Below, piece after piece: positions 25,350 through 34,853 of a stretch of 64,000 nt of DNA. The stretch is from contig NZ_JAQQTD010000004.1 in NCBI RefSeq assembly GCF_028561755.1, positions 1 to 64,000 of the forward strand, read 5' to 3'. The DNA comes from Altibacter sp. HG106 (GTDB taxonomy: Bacteria > Bacteroidota > Bacteroidia > Flavobacteriales > Flavobacteriaceae). Numbering within the stretch: position 1 is the stretch's first letter; every line of letters starts with the position of its first letter. The notes under the pieces were generated by a model. The model was not told where the DNA came from and made no database searches. It saw only the letters and a list, made by a program, of their open reading frames with translations. A program made the position numbers and the translations under genes.

Positions 25350-26339
25350 ATGAAACTCGCTGTTGTTGGAGCCACTGGTATGGTAGGTGCTGTGATGCTT
25401 AAAGTTCTGGCAGAACGCAACTTTCCGTTCTCAGAATTGCTGTTGGTCGCTTCGGAACGTTCCGTAGGAACAACACTCTCATTCCAAGGAACCGAATACC
25501 CAGTAATTTCTATTCAGGCAGCGTTGGAAGCCTGTCCGGACATCGCTATTTTTTCAGCAGGTGGCAGTACCTCATTAGAATTTGCGCCCCAATTTGCAGC
25601 AGTGGGCACCACAGTGATTGATAATTCTTCGGCCTGGCGCATGGATCCCGACAAAAAACTGATTGTGCCAGAAATAAATGCTTCCGCATTGACTGCGTCA
25701 GATAAAATCATTGCAAACCCCAATTGCTCAACGATTCAGTTGGTAATGGCGTTAGCACCACTGCATCGTAAATATCAAGCGAAGCGCGTCGTGGTTTCTA
25801 CCTATCAATCGGTTTCAGGAACCGGAGTCAAAGCCGTGCAGCAAATGGAAAATGAAATGGCCGGGGTCTCGGGACCCATGGCGTATCCTTATCCCATCCA
25901 CAGAAACGCACTCCCCCACTGCGATGTGTTTGAAGAGAACGGTTTCACAAAGGAAGAAATGAAACTTGCCAGAGAGCCACAGAAAATTTTAGAGGACCGA
26001 TCCTTTTCAGTAACCGCGACTGCGGTGCGCATACCAACTTCCGGCGGACATAGTGAATCGGTTAACGTTGAGTTTCAAAAAGATTTTGATCTTTCCGAAG
26101 TACGAAAACTACTACATAACACTCCGGGGATCGTAGTTCAGGATAATCCACACACCAACACCTACCCCATGCCTATGTATGCGCATGATAAAGATGAGGT
26201 GTTTGTGGGACGCATTCGCCGGGATGAAACGCAGCCCAACACACTTCATCTTTGGATTGTAAGTGATAATCTTCGAAAAGGAGCCGCCACTAACGCTGTT
26301 CAAATTGCCGAGTATCTGGTCTCCCAACAGTGGGTGTAA
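25350..26339 (+). CDS. asd: Aspartate-semialdehyde dehydrogenase
   Basis: A 329-residue NADP-dependent enzyme that reduces aspartyl phosphate to aspartate semialdehyde for lysine, diaminopimelate, methionine and threonine synthesis. Rossmann motif VGATGMVG at the N-terminus, catalytic Cys126 in ANPNCST, and the catalytic His in PTSGGHSE near 234. The Met at 25350 is chosen because it directly precedes the KLAVVGATG strand; the longer frame begins inside the mscL terminator region. Confidence 0.95.
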   Translation: MKLAVVGATGMVGAVMLKVLAERNFPFSELLLVASERSVGTTLSFQGTEYPVISIQAALEACPDIAIFSAGGSTSLEFAPQFAAVGTTVIDNSSAWRMDPDKKLIVPEINASALTASDKIIANPNCSTIQLVMALAPLHRKYQAKRVVVSTYQSVSGTGVKAVQQMENEMAGVSGPMAYPYPIHRNALPHCDVFEENGFTKEEMKLAREPQKILEDRSFSVTATAVRIPTSGGHSESVNVEFQKDFDLSEVRKLLHNTPGIVVQDNPHTNTYPMPMYAHDKDEVFVGRIRRDETQPNTLHLWIVSDNLRKGAATNAVQIAEYLVSQQWV

Positions 26340-26400
26340 GGGCTTTTTGTAAGTGTAGAGGATAGGACCCGTCTAAGCAGGCCTAAAACAATACCTTACC

Positions 26401-26805
26401 ATGAAAATTCTTCATCTTATCTTGCGTCTGGGTCTCGGACTATTATTACTCACTTTTGGCTTCAACAAGTTTTTTTGGTTTTTAGCAGATTTTGACTTTA
26501 CCGGCTTTCCAGAAGCCGAACACCTCTTTAAGGCCCTTCGCTATTCAGGACAGTCGCCAACAGGAAAAGGCTATCTTATGGATGCCGTAGGAATTACTGA
26601 AATTGTGGTTGGAGTTCTTTTGATCTTAAAGAAATGGGTGCCTTTCGCTTTGGTGATGCTCGTTCCTATTTCGATCAACTTAGTGCTTTTCCACCTCTTT
26701 GTGAACCTACCCAATATGGCTCCAGCCGCTTTGGTGCTTTTGGTAAACGGCTATTTAATGTATGTTCACCGGGGAGCCTATCGGCCGTTATTTTCTTCCG
26801 AATAA
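26401..26805 (+). CDS. DoxX-like integral membrane protein (copy 1)
   Basis: A 134-residue protein with four predicted membrane helices of the DoxX type: MKILHLILRLGLGLLLLTFGFNKF at the N-terminus, a DAVGITEIVVGVLLIL helix, a WVPFALVMLVPISINLVLFHLF helix and a C-terminal helix ending RGAYRPLF. Function is not established for this subgroup. It is a clear paralogue of the protein at 30109-30486, sharing the GFNKF/GLNKF, PIS-N-LFHLF and AYRPLF segments. Confidence 0.8.
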   Translation: MKILHLILRLGLGLLLLTFGFNKFFWFLADFDFTGFPEAEHLFKALRYSGQSPTGKGYLMDAVGITEIVVGVLLILKKWVPFALVMLVPISINLVLFHLFVNLPNMAPAALVLLVNGYLMYVHRGAYRPLFSSE

Positions 26806-26894
26806 GTCGAGAAGGTATGGGTAAGGACCATTATTATTTCAGCCCTTCGGAATAAAATCTTTTTAGTACATTTAGGGGCTTTCAATAACTGATT

Positions 26895-26907
26895 GTAAAG
26901 TCTTTAC
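26895..26907. promoter_or_regulatory. 13-bp perfect inverted repeat upstream of diheme lipoprotein
   Basis: GTAAAG-T-CTTTAC sits 13 bp before the start of the diheme lipoprotein. Its place in the leader or promoter region fits an operator, but no regulator gene is adjacent and a short AT-rich palindrome can arise by chance. Confidence 0.35.
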
Positions 26908-26920
26908 TAATCATGATGCT

Positions 26921-28339
26921 ATGGTGATGAAAAATACGGTTCAGAAACTTTTATTTATTGCAACAATACTTCTGCTGTTTCAAGCGTGTAAGTCGGATGA
27001 CAACGGATATTCCGACGTTAATGATGATAGCGATGATGGCGGAGGAATCAGCCTGCCTATTAGCGCGCAACCGGACTCAGGAGAAACATTTCAGAATGCT
27101 ACCTTAGAACTTGCCATATTAAGCAATGACGAGAATGTTCCCGAAGATGCACGAATAACCTTCAGCGAACCCGGTTCTGGAATGGTTTCGCTCTTGGACC
27201 CCAATAACACCCCCACCAATGTGTTGGACGATATCGCATCGTATCAACCGGACGGGAGCTATGTGGGAGAAACCACTTTTACCTATACCGTATGTGATGC
27301 TGAAGGGGGAAATTGCGATACCGGAACGGTTACGATAAATGTTTTGCCGTTTTCTCCAGTGAACTTCGACATCAATGAAGTGCCATACGATACCCTATCG
27401 GAATACAACTTTTTTGAAGGTACTATGGCCGACCAAAATCCGGTCTACGGTGTCGTACCGTATGAGCCCATAAGTGCTCTATTTACCGACTACGCGCATA
27501 AAAACCGATACCTTTGGATGCCCAACGGCGTGAGGGCCTCCTACGTTTCCGATGCTGATGTGTTAGATTTTCCTGTAGGAACCGTTCTTATTAAATCATT
27601 TTTCTACGATAATGTGCAGCCAGCCAATGAAACCCAAATTCTCGAAACCCGTTTGATGATCCGAAAGGAAGAAGGGTGGATTTTTGCTGACTATATTTGG
27701 AATGAAGATCAAAGCGAGGCGTTCTTCAATTTGGATGGCGCCAATGTTCCTATTTCTTGGATTGATGATGACGGAATGAGTCGAAGTACCACATACAGAA
27801 TTCCTTCGGAAAGTGAATGCTTTACCTGTCATAAGTCGTTTGACAGTAACACACCCATCGGAATGAAACCGCAAAACCTCGATAAGGAGTATCCCTATGC
27901 AGATGGATTGACCAATCAATTGCAAAAGTTTATAACCTTAGGATACCTAGAAAATGACCTTCCTACTACCATCAATACGGTTGTAGATTATACAGATACC
28001 TCCCAATCACTCGATTTAAGAATGCGATCGTATGTGGATATCAACTGCGCCAGTTGTCATTCGGATGGGGGACATTGTGACTATCGTCCTTTGCGTTTTG
28101 CGTTCAGTGAAAATGACGACCCCGCAAATATGGGAATCTGTGTGACTCCTGACACCCCTATTCCAGGACAAACCAACATTGTTGTGCCCGGAAATATCAA
28201 TGAATCTGTTTTATACTTCCGAATTGATACGGAAGCCGAAGAATATAGAATGCCCTTGCTTGGGCGCACCTTGATACACGATGACGCCGTTGCCTTAGTG
28301 GCCGACTGGATCAACTCATTATCAGGAACTTGTGATTAA
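26921..28339 (+). CDS. Diheme cytochrome c-type lipoprotein (SO2930/HNE_0200-like)
   Basis: A 472-residue lipoprotein with lipobox LFQAC (Cys near 23) followed by an Asp/Ser-rich linker. Residues about 45-145 look like a cadherin-like Ig domain (ending TFTYTVCDAEG...TVTINV). From about 150 the sequence follows the HNE_0200/SO2930 family: YDTLSEYNFFEG, VVPYEPISALFTDYAHKNRYLWMP and FPVGTVLIKSF. Two heme-binding motifs are present, CFTCH and CASCH. It should be a periplasmic or surface electron carrier. ATG at 26921 or 26927 are both possible. The T9SS-secreted FG-GAP protein follows after 22 bp. Confidence 0.85.
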   Translation: MVMKNTVQKLLFIATILLLFQACKSDDNGYSDVNDDSDDGGGISLPISAQPDSGETFQNATLELAILSNDENVPEDARITFSEPGSGMVSLLDPNNTPTNVLDDIASYQPDGSYVGETTFTYTVCDAEGGNCDTGTVTINVLPFSPVNFDINEVPYDTLSEYNFFEGTMADQNPVYGVVPYEPISALFTDYAHKNRYLWMPNGVRASYVSDADVLDFPVGTVLIKSFFYDNVQPANETQILETRLMIRKEEGWIFADYIWNEDQSEAFFNLDGANVPISWIDDDGMSRSTTYRIPSESECFTCHKSFDSNTPIGMKPQNLDKEYPYADGLTNQLQKFITLGYLENDLPTTINTVVDYTDTSQSLDLRMRSYVDINCASCHSDGGHCDYRPLRFAFSENDDPANMGICVTPDTPIPGQTNIVVPGNINESVLYFRIDTEAEEYRMPLLGRTLIHDDAVALVADWINSLSGTCD

Positions 28340-28361
28340 TAATCTAGCTTAAAATTTCATT

Positions 28362-29978
28362 ATGAAAAAATCAATACTCCTTTTGTGTGTCTTTTTGACA
28401 ACCTATTCCTTTGGACAACAGCGCGCTGGCGGTGATTTGTCTTTTACCATTTCTTCCATTGGTACCTCAGGAACCGATCGTGCAGTTGTGGATATGAATG
28501 GCGACTATTTAGACGATGTGGTTTCCGTAACTAGCACGAACGTGCAAATCTTTTACCAACAAGAAGATGGTTCGTTTGTGGAAACAAATATTACCACCAC
28601 TCCCGCAGATTACAACCCTTCTTGGTCTTTAGCGGCTGCAGATTACGATCGTAACGGATATACGGACCTTCTGTATGGAGGAGGAAGCGGCGTTACGTTT
28701 ATGCGCGCCAACAATGACGGTACCGGCTTTACGGAAGTTTCGGGGCCTGAATTTGTGTTTTCGCAGCGCTCTAATTTTGTAGACATCAATAATGACGGAC
28801 ACCTGGACGCTTTTGTATGTCACGATGTAGAACCAAACGTGTATTATCTCAATGATGGTGATGGCAATTTAACCCACTTCCAGGGAGGGTTAGGCGACTT
28901 TCCTTCCGGCGGAAATTACGGGTCTGTTTGGATTGATTATGACAACGATCGTGATATGGACCTGTTTATCGCTAAGTGTGGTGGTGGCCCAGACCGACGC
29001 GATAATGAACTTCACAACAATAATGGGGACGGAACCTTTTCAGAAATTGGCGCAGCAACCAATCTCGAAGACTCTATGCAAACCTGGTCTTCGGCTTGGG
29101 GAGATTATGACAACGATGGAGACATGGATATTTGGATTGGTGCCAGTACTACCACGGATGGGTTTCACCGCTTGATGCAAAATAATGGCGACGGAACGTT
29201 TACCGATGTGATCGAAAGCTCTGGTTTGATGGGCTTTAGCGCTACCGGAATTGAAAATTGCCCCGGGGACTTTAATAATGATGGAAACTTGGACGTACTT
29301 TCCAACGGAAATATTCTTCTTGGAAATGGCGATATGACCTTTACCGTGGAAAGCAATGTGTTATCTTCCAGTAATGGTGCCGTTGGTGATCTTAACAATG
29401 ACGGTTTTTTAGATGCCTTTATTGGAGGAAGTATTTACTACAACGTGGGCAATAGCAATAATTGGATTGCGATCAACACTGTAGGCGTGGAAAGTAATAT
29501 TCACGGGATCGGCGCGCGTGTGGAAATTGAAACCGACTCGGGTGTTCAAATTCGTGATGTACGCAGTGGAGAAGGATTCCGTTTTATGAGCACCATGCGT
29601 ACTCACTTTGGCATTGGAGCAGATACTAGCATCGACCGACTTACCATCTATTGGCCATCAGGTGCTGTAGATGAAGTAAGTAACCCGAACATCAATGAAG
29701 TAATCACGGTGGAAGAAGGCAGTACCTTTGGCCTCGAAGATTTCTTGACGGAAACGCTTATCCTGTACCCAAATCCAACACAGGATCTTTTGAATTTAGA
29801 CATGCCTAATGGGCTCGACAACGCTATTTATTCGGTCTTCGACATCCAGGGACGTCGTGTGATGAATGGATCGCTTGAAAACCAACAATTAAATGTTTCA
29901 GCACTAACCGCCGGAAATTATATCCTTCGGGTCATGCAAGATGGAAACATTCAAACGCAACGCTTCATTAAGAAGTAA
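28362..29978 (+). CDS. Secreted FG-GAP/VCBS, ASPIC-UnbV protein with type IX sorting domain
   Basis: A 538-residue protein with a signal peptide (ending YSFGQ). Residues about 40-375 form a beta-propeller of FG-GAP/VCBS-like repeats with DINNDGHLDAF, DYDNDRDMDLF and DFNNDGNLDVL calcium-binding loops. Residues about 380-460 match ASPIC/UnbV (GIGARVEIET, SGEGFRFMS, HFGIGAD, YWPSGAVDEV). The C-terminus (LYPNPTQDLLNL to TQRFIKK) is a type A Por sorting domain. It is probably co-transcribed with the diheme lipoprotein and ends at a strong terminator. The molecular function is unknown. Confidence 0.92.
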   Translation: MKKSILLLCVFLTTYSFGQQRAGGDLSFTISSIGTSGTDRAVVDMNGDYLDDVVSVTSTNVQIFYQQEDGSFVETNITTTPADYNPSWSLAAADYDRNGYTDLLYGGGSGVTFMRANNDGTGFTEVSGPEFVFSQRSNFVDINNDGHLDAFVCHDVEPNVYYLNDGDGNLTHFQGGLGDFPSGGNYGSVWIDYDNDRDMDLFIAKCGGGPDRRDNELHNNNGDGTFSEIGAATNLEDSMQTWSSAWGDYDNDGDMDIWIGASTTTDGFHRLMQNNGDGTFTDVIESSGLMGFSATGIENCPGDFNNDGNLDVLSNGNILLGNGDMTFTVESNVLSSSNGAVGDLNNDGFLDAFIGGSIYYNVGNSNNWIAINTVGVESNIHGIGARVEIETDSGVQIRDVRSGEGFRFMSTMRTHFGIGADTSIDRLTIYWPSGAVDEVSNPNINEVITVEEGSTFGLEDFLTETLILYPNPTQDLLNLDMPNGLDNAIYSVFDIQGRRVMNGSLENQQLNVSALTAGNYILRVMQDGNIQTQRFIKK

Positions 29979-29998
29979 CAGACACTACTACATATACG

Positions 29999-30029
29999 AA
30001 GGCCTTTTCTTGCGAAAAGGCCTTTTTTT
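29999..30029 (+). terminator. Terminator after the FG-GAP gene
   Basis: A perfect 11-bp stem (29999-30009 and 30014-30024) with TTGC loop and a seven-T run follows the stop by 20 bp. Confidence 0.92.
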
Positions 30030-30108
30030 ATACTCAAAAATGGCGCTTGACCGCTACATATCAACTTTTTACGTATCTTAATAAAACAAACCACTAACCC
30101 AACCCATT

Positions 30109-30486
30109 ATGACTGCTTCTTATACCAAAATCCTGCGTTGGCTCCTTGGCCTGTTTCTCATTGTCTTTGGTCTCAACAAATTTATCGGCTTTCTACCCGT
30201 TCCTGAATTTCCGGAAGAGGCTGCCGACTTTATTGCCTCTCTAGATGCCACCGGATACGTTCTATACTTAATTGCCCTATTTGAACTGTTGATCGGATTG
30301 CTTTTACTGCTGAATAAATGGGTCGCTTTTGCTTTGCTGCTGCTGGTTCCCATTTCCCTTAATATTTTACTGTTCCACTTGTTTCTCGACCTTTCTGATA
30401 TTTGGGGCGCCTTGGTCGTGGTGTCGTTGAACATCCTCTTAATTTATAAGTACTGGAAAGCCTATCGCCCTCTTTTTCAATATTGA
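30109..30486 (+). CDS. DoxX-like integral membrane protein (copy 2)
   Basis: A 125-residue, four-helix DoxX-type protein: LLGLFLIVFGLNKF, ALFELLIGLLLLL, WVAFALLLLVPISLNILLFHLF and a C-terminal helix ending KAYRPLFQY. It is a paralogue of the protein at 26401-26805. It lies between terminators, apparently monocistronic, and shares no obvious operon with the peptidase 54 bp downstream. Role unknown. Confidence 0.8.
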   Translation: MTASYTKILRWLLGLFLIVFGLNKFIGFLPVPEFPEEAADFIASLDATGYVLYLIALFELLIGLLLLLNKWVAFALLLLVPISLNILLFHLFLDLSDIWGALVVVSLNILLIYKYWKAYRPLFQY

Positions 30487-30540
30487 TGGGGTATATGATC
30501 TCGGATTTTGTACCTTTATTGCTTCTTTAAACCTTTTCCT

Positions 30541-32703
30541 ATGAAGCAATTATTAGTGGCATCAATGGCGTCTCTCGCTATGCTGTCATGCAACACTGAA
30601 CCCAAAAAAGAGACCGCCGTGCTTACCTACCCTGACACCAAGAAAGTTGATACTGTAGACACCTATTTTGGTACGGAGGTTAAAGATCCTTATCGGTGGT
30701 TAGAAGATGACCGAAGTGACGAAACAGCCGATTGGGTGCAACGACAGAACAAGGTCACTTTCGGCTACTTAGAAACCATACCGTTCCGGGATGAATTGAA
30801 GCAGCGTCTCACCAAATTGTGGAACTACGAAAAAATAAGCGCTCCGTATAAAGAAGGAGATTATACTTACTTCTACAAAAATGACGGACTCCAGAATCAG
30901 TATGTTATCTATCGCTATAAAACCGGGGAGGACCCTGATTCTGCTGAGGTTTTTTTAGACCCTAATACCTTTAAGGACGATGGAACAATTTCTCTTGGAG
31001 GGTTGAGCTTTTCCGAAAACGGAAAAGTCGCCGCCTACAGCATCTCTGAAGGCGGTAGCGATTGGCGAAAAGTGCTAGTTATGAATGCTGAAACAAAAGA
31101 AATTGTTGAAGATACCTTAGTTGATATCAAGTTTAGTAATCTGGCCTGGAAAGGCAATGAAGGCTTCTACTATTCCAGCTACGACAAGCCTGAGGGTAGT
31201 GAGCTTTCCGCCAAAACCGACCAACACAAACTGTACTATCATAAACTGGGCACCTCACAACGTGACGATCAATTGATTTTTGGTGGCACTGAAGCCGAAA
31301 AACATCGCTATGTGGGCGCCAATGTTTCCGAAGACAATCGCTGGTTGCAAATTACAGCAAGCGTATCTACCTCTGGAAATAAATTATTCCTGAAAGATCT
31401 TCAGAGTCCCAACAGCAAGCTTATAACAGTGCTCGACCACACCGATAGCGATACCTATTTGATTGATACCAAAGGAGAAACCCTCTACTTTGTCACCAAT
31501 CTCAATGCTCCCAATAGAAAAATCGTCACTGCGACCATCGATCAACCAACACCACAGCATTGGACCGATTTTATTCCTGAGACCGAGCATGTCTTGAGTC
31601 CGTCTACTGGAGGAGGGTATTTCTTTACCGAATACATGGTAGATGCGGTATCTCAAGTAATGCAGTACGATTACGATGGAAATCTAGTGCGCGAGATTTC
31701 CCTACCTGGGATTGGTAGTGCCAATGGTTTCGGAAGCAAAAAAGAGGAGAAAGAACTCTATTATTCCTTTACCAATTACGTGACACCATCGAGTATTTAT
31801 AAATATGATATTGAGTCGGGAACTTCAGCATTATATCGCGCGCCAGAAATTGATTTTGACCCTGCCAACTATGTAAGCGAACAAGTATTCTATACCTCGA
31901 AAGACGGTACTAAAATCCCCATGATTATTACCCATAAGAAAGGACTAGAAAAAGATGGCACAAATCCTACCATCTTATATGGCTACGGAGGTTTTAATAT
32001 TAGTCTCACCCCTTCTTTCAGCATCACCAATGCCGTGTGGATGGAACAAGGCGGAATCTATGCAGTGGCCAACCTAAGAGGTGGTGGCGAGTATGGAAAA
32101 GAATGGCATAAAGCGGGTACTAAATTGAACAAACAAAATGTGTTTGACGATTTTATCGCCGCAGCCGAATATCTTATCGACGAGCAATACACATCAAGTG
32201 ATTACCTCGCCATACGAGGAGGCTCTAATGGCGGACTTCTTGTTGGTGCCACTATGACGCAGCGACCTGATTTAATGAAAGTTGCGCTTCCCGCAGTAGG
32301 GGTGCTCGATATGTTACGCTACCACACGTTCACGGCAGGTGCCGGGTGGGCCTATGATTATGGTACCGCCGAAGAGAGTGAGGAAATGTTCAATTACTTG
32401 AAAGGATATTCACCAGTTCACAATGTAAAAGACGGCGTTTCCTATCCCGCAACCTTGATCACCACTGGGGATCATGATGACAGAGTGGTGCCTGCTCACA
32501 GCTTCAAATTCGCTGCTGAGCTGCAAGAAAAGCATACGGGCGCAAACCCGGTCGTTATTCGGATTGAAACCGACGCCGGACATGGAGCTGGAACGCCAGT
32601 GAGCAAAACGATTGAACAATACGCCGATATTTTCGGGTTCACACTATACAACATGGGTTATGAGGTGTTGCCCGAAAAAGTCAACGAGAACCTGAAAGAA
32701 TAG
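30541..32703 (+). CDS. Prolyl oligopeptidase (S9A) lipoprotein
   Basis: A 720-residue serine peptidase that cleaves short peptides after proline. The Met at 30541 starts a lipoprotein signal peptide with lipobox AMLSC; the 11 upstream in-frame codons add nothing. An N-terminal [24 protein letters not shown] segment and a seven-bladed propeller (about 80-430) precede the alpha/beta-hydrolase domain. The catalytic triad is Ser562 (GGSNGG), Asp647 (GDHDDRV) and His681 (AGHGAG). It should be periplasmic, membrane anchored, and serve peptide nutrition. A hairpin terminator follows. Confidence 0.95.
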   Translation: MKQLLVASMASLAMLSCNTEPKKETAVLTYPDTKKVDTVDTYFGTEVKDPYRWLEDDRSDETADWVQRQNKVTFGYLETIPFRDELKQRLTKLWNYEKISAPYKEGDYTYFYKNDGLQNQYVIYRYKTGEDPDSAEVFLDPNTFKDDGTISLGGLSFSENGKVAAYSISEGGSDWRKVLVMNAETKEIVEDTLVDIKFSNLAWKGNEGFYYSSYDKPEGSELSAKTDQHKLYYHKLGTSQRDDQLIFGGTEAEKHRYVGANVSEDNRWLQITASVSTSGNKLFLKDLQSPNSKLITVLDHTDSDTYLIDTKGETLYFVTNLNAPNRKIVTATIDQPTPQHWTDFIPETEHVLSPSTGGGYFFTEYMVDAVSQVMQYDYDGNLVREISLPGIGSANGFGSKKEEKELYYSFTNYVTPSSIYKYDIESGTSALYRAPEIDFDPANYVSEQVFYTSKDGTKIPMIITHKKGLEKDGTNPTILYGYGGFNISLTPSFSITNAVWMEQGGIYAVANLRGGGEYGKEWHKAGTKLNKQNVFDDFIAAAEYLIDEQYTSSDYLAIRGGSNGGLLVGATMTQRPDLMKVALPAVGVLDMLRYHTFTAGAGWAYDYGTAEESEEMFNYLKGYSPVHNVKDGVSYPATLITTGDHDDRVVPAHSFKFAAELQEKHTGANPVVIRIETDAGHGAGTPVSKTIEQYADIFGFTLYNMGYEVLPEKVNENLKE

Positions 32704-32725
32704 GGGGTCTCAATGCACTAAAAAA

Positions 32726-32764
32726 TGGGGGCGTGTTCTGAAGTACAGAACCGCCCCTTTTTAA
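32726..32764 (+). terminator. Terminator of the prolyl oligopeptidase gene
   Basis: A 12-bp GC-rich stem with a single bulged T and a five-base loop is followed by six T residues, ending 13 bp before the ABC ATPase start. Confidence 0.85.
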
Positions 32765-32776
32765 TAATTTATAAGA

Positions 32777-33709
32777 ATGCTGAAGGTTGCCATAGATGGC
32801 TTTGCATATAAAGATTCCCTTATTTTAAAGGAGATAGCATTCACGCTACCCGCTGGAGAGCATCTCGCTGTTCTGGGAGAAAGCGGTTGCGGTAAATCTA
32901 CCTTACTACACCTTATTTACGGATTGCTTCCGTTAGAACAGACATCGTTATCGTGGAAGGGCGAAACCTTGCTAGGACCCTCGCACCACCTCGTCCCGGG
33001 AGAACCCTTTATGAAGTTGGTAGCACAAGAGCCCAATGTGATGCCATTTACCACGGTGGAAGAAAATGTGGGTGACTTTTTAAGTGGTCAGTCCTTTCCG
33101 GAAGAGACGCAGCGAATCGAAGAGTTATTAAAGGTTGTGGAGCTTTCAGAATATCGAAACGTTTTGGTAAAAACCTTGAGCGGCGGACAAAAACAACGGG
33201 TAGCATTGGCTCGAGCCTTGGCCAAGAAACCAGAATTGCTGTTACTTGACGAGCCTTTTAGTCATATTGATACCTTTCGAAAAAACAAACTCAGACGGCA
33301 GTTATACCAATACCTAAAAAAGAATACCATCAGCTGCATCACCGCAACCCACGATGCTCAGGAGGCGTTAGCCTTTTCCGACCGAATCCTAATGTTGCGA
33401 CAAGGCACCATAGAAGTGCTCGCTACTCCCGAACACTTGTATCATAATGTAGCGAATGCCTATCAAGCTGGATTCTTTGATGAAGTCACCGTCCTTCCTG
33501 AAACCCATTATCCTAATGCGGTAAAGCGGGTACTACTCCCAAACGATTGGGCAGTAACCGCGGAAAGAACTCCATATAAAGTACAGGTATTGCGCTCGTA
33601 TTTCCGGGGAACTGATTATTTGATTGAAGCTGTTTTGGAAGAACTTCCCGTTTATTTTAGTCACATGGAAGCCCTTGAACCAAGTGAGGTCTATTTAAAA
33701 TTTCGTTAG
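32777..33709 (+). CDS. ABC transporter ATP-binding protein without adjacent permease
   Basis: A 310-residue ABC ATPase. Walker A GESGCGKST near 36, Q-loop VAQEPNVMPF, signature LSGGQKQRVALARAL, Walker B LLLLDEPFSH and the H-loop THDAQEAL are all intact. The order and the roughly 80-residue C-terminal extension resemble the PotA/FbpC group of importer ATPases, whose tail is a TOBE-like regulatory domain. No permease or binding protein is encoded nearby, so the substrate is unknown. It converges on the GreA-like gene with 3 bp between stops. Confidence 0.88.
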   Translation: MLKVAIDGFAYKDSLILKEIAFTLPAGEHLAVLGESGCGKSTLLHLIYGLLPLEQTSLSWKGETLLGPSHHLVPGEPFMKLVAQEPNVMPFTTVEENVGDFLSGQSFPEETQRIEELLKVVELSEYRNVLVKTLSGGQKQRVALARALAKKPELLLLDEPFSHIDTFRKNKLRRQLYQYLKKNTISCITATHDAQEALAFSDRILMLRQGTIEVLATPEHLYHNVANAYQAGFFDEVTVLPETHYPNAVKRVLLPNDWAVTAERTPYKVQVLRSYFRGTDYLIEAVLEELPVYFSHMEALEPSEVYLKFR

Positions 33710-33712
33710 CTT

Positions 33713-34159
33713 TTACAGCAATTGACGTATTAGTACATTACGACCGTTACAGGAAACCGAGTTGCCTTCCTGTTGGCCAAGCAGGGCTTTTCCCATAGGT
33801 GACTGAACAGAAATGCAATAGTAAGTATCGCCCTTCATTTCGATAGCCCCTACGGAAGCACTCAAGAAATAGTTTCCTGCATCGGTGATCACGACACTTC
33901 CGTGCCTAATGTGAGCTGAATCCCCAGATAAATCAATGCGCTTGAGCACCGCCTGTGTTTTTTCAATCTCCGCCAATTGCTTTCCTAGGTTCTCCCGGTC
34001 TAATTGCAACATTGCCCTTCCGGTTTCATGTTTATCCCCGGCACTGCTCTTCGTAGCTTGTTGAAGTGATTCTACGATGGCCGCTAGGCGTTTTTCTACG
34101 CTCTCTTTCTTCTGCTGTACGTGAAGAAAACAGGCTTGTAAAAGATCCTTTTTATTCAT
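33713..34159 (-). CDS. GreA/GreB C-terminal-domain protein
   Basis: A 148-residue protein from the preferred Met at 34159. An N-terminal helical stretch (about 1-75) resembles the Gre coiled coil in a shortened, divergent form, and the C-terminal part (VVITDAGNYFLSASVG, YYCISVQSPMGKALLG, GNSVSCNGR) matches the FKBP-like Gre domain that binds RNA polymerase. It may modulate transcription, but without a canonical acidic coiled-coil tip cleavage factor activity is doubtful. It overlaps the 3' end of mtgA by 8 bp. Confidence 0.75.
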   Translation of the reverse strand: MNKKDLLQACFLHVQQKKESVEKRLAAIVESLQQATKSSAGDKHETGRAMLQLDRENLGKQLAEIEKTQAVLKRIDLSGDSAHIRHGSVVITDAGNYFLSASVGAIEMKGDTYYCISVQSPMGKALLGQQEGNSVSCNGRNVLIRQLL

Positions 34160-34853
34160 CTTGGGAGTCATCGGGTTTGGGGTTGAGTGAAAAGCTACCA
34201 TAATTCTTCATCTGCCGCTGAATCCAAGAACTGCGTTTTTGAATATAATTACTCGCCGGGTTAGCGCGATAGGTTCTGGGGTTTGGAAGAACGGCCGCAA
34301 TGAGACTTGCTTCCCGTGTTGTCAATTCTTTAGCCGACTTTTGAAACCAGTATTGCGCGGCGGCTTCAACCCCAAACACGCCTTCTCCCATTTCAATACT
34401 ATTGAGGTAGACTTCCAGGATCCGTTCTTTGCTCCACAACTGCTCAATCAGAAAGGTGAAATAGGCTTCCAGCCCCTTACGCAACCAACTGCGCTCCGGC
34501 CAAAGAAACACGTTTTTGGCGGTCTGTTGCGAAATAGTGCTCCCGCCCCTTAACCGTTTTCCTTCTCGGTTTTTTTCGTACGCTTTTTTAATCGCCTCGT
34601 AGTCAAATCCATTGTGTCGGATGAAATGCTGGTCTTCAGAACACACCACGGCAAGTTGTGCAGCCACGGCTATATCCTCAATTGCTTTCCATTCATGTTG
34701 AATTTCAGGATAATCGTCTTCTGAAAGACTGCGGATCGCCATTAATGGTGTATAAGGTACGGGTACATACTTGTACAAGACAACCCAAAGCAGGCTCAGT
34801 ACCACGAACCAACCGATAGCTTTTAAAATGAATGTAAAGAGTCGTTTAATCAT
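34152..34853 (-). CDS. mtgA: Monofunctional peptidoglycan glycosyltransferase
   Basis: A 233-residue GT51 enzyme that polymerises lipid II into glycan strands. A single N-terminal membrane helix (about 5-30) is followed by the catalytic motif SEDQHFIRHNGFD (catalytic Glu), RGGSTISQQTAKN, the second Glu in EVYLNSIEMG, and the AALLPNP-like AAVLPNPRTY. There is no transpeptidase domain, so it is the MtgA type. Its start overlaps the FAD oxidoreductase stop by 4 bp and its end overlaps the Gre-like gene, forming a compact operon. Confidence 0.94.
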   Translation of the reverse strand: MIKRLFTFILKAIGWFVVLSLLWVVLYKYVPVPYTPLMAIRSLSEDDYPEIQHEWKAIEDIAVAAQLAVVCSEDQHFIRHNGFDYEAIKKAYEKNREGKRLRGGSTISQQTAKNVFLWPERSWLRKGLEAYFTFLIEQLWSKERILEVYLNSIEMGEGVFGVEAAAQYWFQKSAKELTTREASLIAAVLPNPRTYRANPASNYIQKRSSWIQRQMKNYGSFSLNPKPDDSQDE

